Of a DNA stretch of 64,000 bases, positions 58,565-64,000 are shown piece after piece (the stretch's first letter is position 1; each line of letters begins with the position of its first letter). The DNA is from JAAAPF01 sp046541805 (GTDB lineage: Bacteria; Pseudomonadota; Alphaproteobacteria; Geminicoccales; Geminicoccaceae): positions 21,131 through 85,130 of the forward strand of contig JBKHCM010000001.1 in NCBI GenBank assembly GCA_046541805.1, read 5' to 3'. The notes under the pieces are model-generated. The model worked only from the letters and a program-made list of their open reading frames with translations. It made no database searches and had not been told where the DNA came from. The position numbers and the translations under genes were made by a program.

Positions 58565-59028
58565 CCGCCTACCGGGTGCTGTTCGTCTGCACCGGCAACA
58601 TCTGTCGCTCGCCGACCGCCGAGGCGCTGTTGCGCCACCATGCTGTCGATCTTCCGATCGCGTCGGACAGCTGCGGGATCAGCGCGGAGGAGGCGGGCAA
58701 CCCGCCGCACCCGATGACCGTCGCCGAGGCCGAGCGCCGGGGCGTCGCCATGCCCGACCGCCGCGCGCGGCGGATCACCGCCGCCGACTTCGCGGCGAGC
58801 GATCTCGTGGTGGCGATGACCCGCGGCCACGAGGCGCGGCTGTTACGGCTCAAGCCCGACGGGGCGCGCGGCGAGATCCGCCGGATGATGAGCTTCGCGC
58901 CCGGCCTCGAGGACCAGGACGTGCCCGATCCCTGGTACGGCGACCGCAGCGCGTACGTGCACGCCTTCGACCTGATCGAGCAGGGCGTGCTGGGCCTCAT
59001 CGACGCGCTCAGGCCACGTCTTGGTTGA
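58561..59028 (+). CDS. Low-molecular-weight protein-tyrosine-phosphatase-like protein
   Basis: A 155-residue cytoplasmic phosphatase of the LMW-PTP/ArsC fold. The P-loop C10-T-G-N-I-C-R16-S17 in LFVCTGNICRSPTAEAL is complete. The general acid is in VPDPWYGDRSAYVHAFDLIE. Bacterial members act on tyrosine-phosphorylated proteins or small phosphoesters. It overlaps the hydrolase gene (ATGA) upstream and, by eight bases, the fructosamine-kinase-like gene downstream. Confidence 0.92.
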   Translation: MTAYRVLFVCTGNICRSPTAEALLRHHAVDLPIASDSCGISAEEAGNPPHPMTVAEAERRGVAMPDRRARRITAADFAASDLVVAMTRGHEARLLRLKPDGARGEIRRMMSFAPGLEDQDVPDPWYGDRSAYVHAFDLIEQGVLGLIDALRPRLG

Positions 59029-59869
59029 GGCGGCGACGCTGCTCGGCCGCCGGGTCGAGCGCTTGCGGCGGCTCGGCGGCGGCTGCCTCTTCGACGTCCG
59101 CGCCGCCGATCTCGACGACGGCACCCGCGTCGTCGTCAAGTCGGGCGCCGGCGGGATCGCCGGCCAGCTGGCGCTCGAAGCGCGCATGCTCGCCGATCTG
59201 CGCGCCGCCGAGGTCGCGGTGCCCGAGGTTCTCGCCGTCGACGACGATCGGCTCGTCTTGAGCTGGATCGACCACGACGGCGGTGGGCTGGACCGCGCCG
59301 GGCGCGCCACGCTCGCCGATCAGCTGGCGGCGCTGCACGCCCGGCCGCAGCCCGGTGGCTTCGGCTACGACTACGACACGGTGATCGGCAGCCTGCCGCA
59401 GCCCAACCCGGCCGCGCCCAGCTGGTGCGCCTTCTTCCGCGCGCACCGCCTGCTCGGCCCGGCCGAGCGCGCGCGCGAGGAGGGGCTCTTGGACGCCGGG
59501 CTCCACCGCCGGCTGGAGGCGCTCGCCGCGCGGCTGGAGGAGCTGATCGTCGAGCCCCCACAGCCCGAGCTGCTCCACGGCGATCTCTGGGCCGGCAACG
59601 TCCTCGCCAAGGGCGGCCGGCCGGTCGCCTGGATCGACCCGGCGGTCTACCGCGGTCACGGCGAGATGGAGCTGGCCTTCGCCCTCCTGTTCGGTCCGCT
59701 CGATCGCCGCAGCGTCGAGCGCTACGCCGAGCGGCGGCCGCTCGCGCCGGGCTTTGAGCCCACGCGCTGCGCGATCTACCAGCTCTACCACCTGCTGAAT
59801 CATCTGCGCCTGTTCGGCCGGGGCTATCTCGGCGGGATCGCCAACCGGCTGGAAAGCCTTGGCCTTTAA
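59021..59869 (+). CDS. Fructosamine kinase family protein
   Basis: A 282-residue kinase-fold protein. The ATP lysine is in TRVVVKSGAGG, the catalytic loop is LLHGDLWAGNVL, and the metal-binding aspartate is in AWIDPAVYRGHGEMELAF, the characteristic fructosamine/ketosamine-3-kinase signature. Such enzymes phosphorylate ribulosamine or ketosamine on glycated proteins for repair. In many bacteria the gene is paired with a LMW-PTP (YniC/YfiH-like context), as it is here, suggesting a glycation-repair couple. The start is a TTG at 59021 inside the phosphatase gene. Confidence 0.88.
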   Translation: MVEAATLLGRRVERLRRLGGGCLFDVRAADLDDGTRVVVKSGAGGIAGQLALEARMLADLRAAEVAVPEVLAVDDDRLVLSWIDHDGGGLDRAGRATLADQLAALHARPQPGGFGYDYDTVIGSLPQPNPAAPSWCAFFRAHRLLGPAERAREEGLLDAGLHRRLEALAARLEELIVEPPQPELLHGDLWAGNVLAKGGRPVAWIDPAVYRGHGEMELAFALLFGPLDRRSVERYAERRPLAPGFEPTRCAIYQLYHLLNHLRLFGRGYLGGIANRLESLGL

Positions 59870-59938
59870 GTCGCGAGCGGTCAGCTTGCCCGAAGACGAG
59901 GGTTCGCGTATGAGTTGATTTCAACAGGAGCTCGACCC

Positions 59939-60778
59939 ATGCCCGAGACCGCCGCCCGCAACGTCATCCGCACCATCGCCGACGCCGACGCCGCCGTCGC
60001 CGGCATCGGCCCATCCGGCCGCGCCGGCGGCTGGGGGCGGGCGGCGAGCGGCGATGCCGGGCTCGCCGAGCCGCGCGCCGGCGGCTTCGAGGTCGATCGG
60101 CTGTTCGCCGGGGTCGGGCCCAACCATCTCTTGGCGCGGCTGACGGGCGAGGGGACGGGCGAGCTCGACGACGTCGACATGCTCGAGGTCCTGCTCTTTC
60201 TCTCGGGCTGCCGTGGCGAGGCCCGCGCGGTGGCGACACGGCTGGTCGAGCGCTTCGGTTCGCTCGGCGGCGTGCTCGGGGCGACGACGCTGCAGCTGCG
60301 CCGGCTCGAGGGTGTGAGCGAGACCACGATCTCGATGCTGAAGGCGACCCAGGCGGCGCTCAGGCGGGTCCTGCGCGGACCCTTGGAGGAGCCGATCACG
60401 ATCGGCTCTTGGCGGGCGCTCACCGACTATCTCGGCGTCGACATGCGCTACGAGCGGGTGGAGACGCTGCGTCTGCTCTTTCTCGACCGCAAGAACCACC
60501 TGATCCGCGACGAGACCATGCATCGCGGCACGGTCGACCATACGCCGCTCTATCCCCGCGAGGTGGCGCGCCGCGCCCTCGAGCTGCAGGCCTCGGCGCT
60601 GATCATGGCGCACAACCACCCTTCGGGCGATCCGAGCCCCTCCACCACCGACATCGAGACCACCAAGCAGGTCCAACAGGCGCTCGCGGTCCTCGGTGTC
60701 ACCCTCCACGACCACATCATCCTCGCGCGCCGTGGCGTCCGCAGCCTGCGGACGCTCGGCTACATCGCGACACGTTGA
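59939..60778 (+). CDS. radC: RadC-family JAB domain protein
   Basis: A 279-residue protein with an N-terminal helix-hairpin-helix-like region (LRRLEGVSETTISMLKAT) and a C-terminal JAB/JAMM domain whose metal motif is MAHNHPSGDPSPSTTDIE (HxH...S...D). The first 60 residues are a glycine- and alanine-rich extension. The cellular role of RadC proteins is unresolved despite the name. AGGAG precedes ATG 59939. Confidence 0.9.
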   Translation: MPETAARNVIRTIADADAAVAGIGPSGRAGGWGRAASGDAGLAEPRAGGFEVDRLFAGVGPNHLLARLTGEGTGELDDVDMLEVLLFLSGCRGEARAVATRLVERFGSLGGVLGATTLQLRRLEGVSETTISMLKATQAALRRVLRGPLEEPITIGSWRALTDYLGVDMRYERVETLRLLFLDRKNHLIRDETMHRGTVDHTPLYPREVARRALELQASALIMAHNHPSGDPSPSTTDIETTKQVQQALAVLGVTLHDHIILARRGVRSLRTLGYIATR

Positions 60779-61206
60779 TGCACCCCGCGCGCTCATGCGT
60801 CGACGCGAGGCTCGGCGATGGTAGCTAAGAGCTGGGTTCGCCGTCGACGAACGCACCCGGACCGAGCCGATGCCGGTAACGGAGATCGCGATGACGGGGG
60901 CTGAGCCGCGCGGGGGCGCCGCGCGCGACCTCGCCCAACCCGACGCGATGCGCGTCGAGGTGAACGCCGACGCGGCGGGTGAAGGTGCTGTCGACGACTA
61001 CCGACGGCGCCGCGCCGGTCGCGCCGGCCACGGCGTCGGCGCGCCGGCTGACATCGCGCGCCGCCCGACGCCGGACACCCGCGGAGCCGCGCCGGTGGCG
61101 TCCACCGTGGTCTCAGGTCTTGCCTTGGCGAGGCTTGCGTTTTCTGCCATGTCTTTGGCAGTGCAGCATAAGCTGCGAGACGGGTCCTGCTGGAAGGGGT
61201 GACGCG
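60779..61206. promoter_or_regulatory. Upstream region of the phaJ-like gene with a CTGCCA-N6-TGGCAG operator candidate
   Basis: This 428-base gap has no convincing gene; a minus-strand open frame (60825-61031) shows no recognisable family. Near its right end a perfect inverted repeat CTGCCA (61144-61149) / TGGCAG (61156-61161) is followed by GTGCAGC. CTGC/GCAG spaced repeats are the known target of PhaR, the PHB-responsive repressor, which would fit the downstream gene. Binding is inferred. Confidence 0.4.
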
Positions 61207-61647
61207 GTGGTCGACAGCGCGGGGTACTACATCGACGATCTCGAGGTCGGCATGTCGGCGGTGTTCGGCAAGACCATCACCGAGGCCGACATCCTGATGT
61301 TCTCGGGCGTTTCCGGCGACACGAACCCTGTGCACCTGGACGAGGAATACGCCGGCTCGACGATGTTCGAGGGCCGGATCGCTCACGGCATCCTGGTCGG
61401 CAGCCTGATCTCGACGGTGCTCGGGACCCGATTGCCGGGGCCGGGCGCGATCTATGTCAGCCAGAACCTGAAGTTTTTGGCGCCGGTACGTGCCGGCGAT
61501 ACCGTCCGCGCCCGGGCGACGGTCACCGAGATCGACGTCGAGAAGAAGCGCGTCAAGATGGATACCGCCTGCTTCATCGGCGATCGCGCCGTCGTCACCG
61601 GCGAGGCCGTGCTGATGGTCCGGCGCCGGCCCAAGCCCAAGGAGTGA
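61207..61647 (+). CDS. phaJ: MaoC-like (R)-specific enoyl-CoA hydratase
   Basis: A 146-residue hot-dog fold hydratase that converts trans-2-enoyl-CoA to (R)-3-hydroxyacyl-CoA, linking beta-oxidation to polyhydroxyalkanoate monomers. The hydratase-2 catalytic pair D38 and H43 is in SGVSGDTNPVHLDEEYA. The characteristic GRIAHGILVGSLISTVLGT block follows. The start is GTG 61207, fixed by the MaoC N-terminal alignment. Together with the PHB-depolymerase-like gene about 3 kb upstream, it hints at PHA metabolism in this organism. A generic MaoC dehydratase is the alternative. Confidence 0.85.
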   Translation: MVDSAGYYIDDLEVGMSAVFGKTITEADILMFSGVSGDTNPVHLDEEYAGSTMFEGRIAHGILVGSLISTVLGTRLPGPGAIYVSQNLKFLAPVRAGDTVRARATVTEIDVEKKRVKMDTACFIGDRAVVTGEAVLMVRRRPKPKE

Positions 61648-61653
61648 CGCGGC

Positions 61654-63645
<1,992 letters not shown>

Positions 63646-63675
63646 GATGCACCCGATCGGGGAGGGGCCGTGACG

Positions 63676-63966
63676 ATGAAGGTGACGATCGAGATCGACT
63701 GTACACCCGAGGAGGCGAGGGCGTTCCTGGGCTTGCCGGAAGTGCGGCCGCTGCAGGAACGTCTCCTCGGCGAGATGGAGGCGCGCATGGCCGAGTATCT
63801 GCGCCAGAGCGACCCGCAGACCCTCATTGATCAGTGGATGCCCTTCGGGGTCAAGGGCGTGGAGCAGTGGCAGTCGCTGTGGGTGCAGATGCTCAACACC
63901 GCCGCCGGGATGGCGCCGAAGGCGAGCCAGGGCGGGCACGAGCATGACGACGACAAGGAACGCTGA
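63676..63966 (+). CDS. DUF6489-family protein
   Basis: A 96-residue protein beginning MKVTIEIDCTPEEARAFLGL, which matches the alphaproteobacterial DUF6489 family. The C terminus is hydrophilic and acid/histidine-rich (GGHEHDDDKER). Function unknown. It is divergent from the DUF255 gene and its end overlaps the next gene, mnmE, by 23 bases. ATG 63676 is preferred, with GGAGG upstream; GTG 63670 is possible. Confidence 0.8.
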   Translation: MKVTIEIDCTPEEARAFLGLPEVRPLQERLLGEMEARMAEYLRQSDPQTLIDQWMPFGVKGVEQWQSLWVQMLNTAAGMAPKASQGGHEHDDDKER

Positions 63967-64000
63967 GCCGGCGACGATCTACGCCCCGATCACCGCCCCC
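63944..64000 (+). CDS. mnmE: tRNA modification GTPase MnmE (5' end only)
   Basis: The last 57 bases encode MTTTRNAEPATIYAPITAP and run off the edge. MnmE proteins start with a (T)IYAxATPPG motif, and here ATIYAPITAP matches it. The ATG lies inside the end of the DUF6489 gene. Rho-mnmE-mnmG are neighbours near the origin in many alphaproteobacteria; here mnmE is some 41 kb from rho. MnmE with MnmG installs the 5-carboxymethylaminomethyl group at U34. Confidence 0.65.
   Translation, partial: MTTTRNAEPATIYAPITAP

Noticed and set aside
60825..61031. Minus-strand 68-codon open frame between radC and the phaJ-like gene
   Set aside because: No ribosome site or known motif; the segment VGVHLDAHRVGLGEVARG looks plausible but cannot be supported.

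Overview
The window is a very GC-rich bacterial chromosome segment whose coding regions strongly favour G or C at the third codon position. Gene content and order point to an alphaproteobacterium, probably Rhodospirillales-like. The supporting features are the ppsR / hemE-hemJ-rho / maf-coaE-dnaQ block, an ScfR-type short-chain fatty acid regulator, DUF1150 and DUF6489 proteins, an IalB-family protein, a homodimeric-type NADP isocitrate dehydrogenase and DUF6489-mnmE at the right edge. I see no insertion sequences, phage genes, CRISPR arrays, rRNA or tRNA genes. This is mostly housekeeping chromosome with pockets of gene decay.

Left part (0-19 kb): an ScfR-like regulator; a pair made of a DUF4914 P-loop protein and a protein with a protein-kinase-like active-site layout; a stress and ion region (relic of a cation P-type ATPase, a frameshifted universal stress protein, an intact universal stress protein, a CPA2 cation/proton antiporter); glmM; a ferric-iron ABC importer (permease and binding protein, no ATPase); a cupin / small protein / Rieske oxygenase cluster; a UbiH-type monooxygenase with a DCC thiol protein; a coiled-coil membrane protein; and the PEP synthase/PPDK regulatory protein.

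Centre (19.5-31.5 kb): the divergent region between ppsR and hemE carries DnaA-box-like sequences and is a candidate chromosomal origin, since oriC lies beside hemE in several alphaproteobacteria. Then come hemE-hemJ-rho, YSC84 and Nudix genes, DUF1150, maf-coaE-dnaQ, icd with a clear terminator, a small protein before hslVU, and an AI-2E/PerM transporter.

Right part (31.4-64 kb): a DMT exporter; divergent oxyR/katG; a dppBCDF-type peptide ABC transporter without a binding protein; a DsbD/ScsB-type thiol reductase; a cytochrome P450; a beta-propeller protein; gph; a LuxR-type response regulator next to a hybrid kinase plus FIST sensor pair (NosP/NahK-like); ialB-like, rlmN and sppA; a decayed TPR gene; recA-alaS; a PHB-depolymerase-like hydrolase, LMW phosphatase and fructosamine-kinase-like gene in one overlapping string; radC; a phaJ-like hydratase; a DUF255/thioredoxin-domain protein; DUF6489; and the first 19 codons of mnmE.

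Most operons are tightly packed, with ATGA overlaps (dppBCDF, hslVU, hemE-hemJ, the antiporter/Usp pair, the FIST/kinase pair). The most unusual items are the DUF4914/kinase-fold pair, the shattered P-type ATPase and TPR relics, the putative origin, and the coding-like leader upstream of rho.
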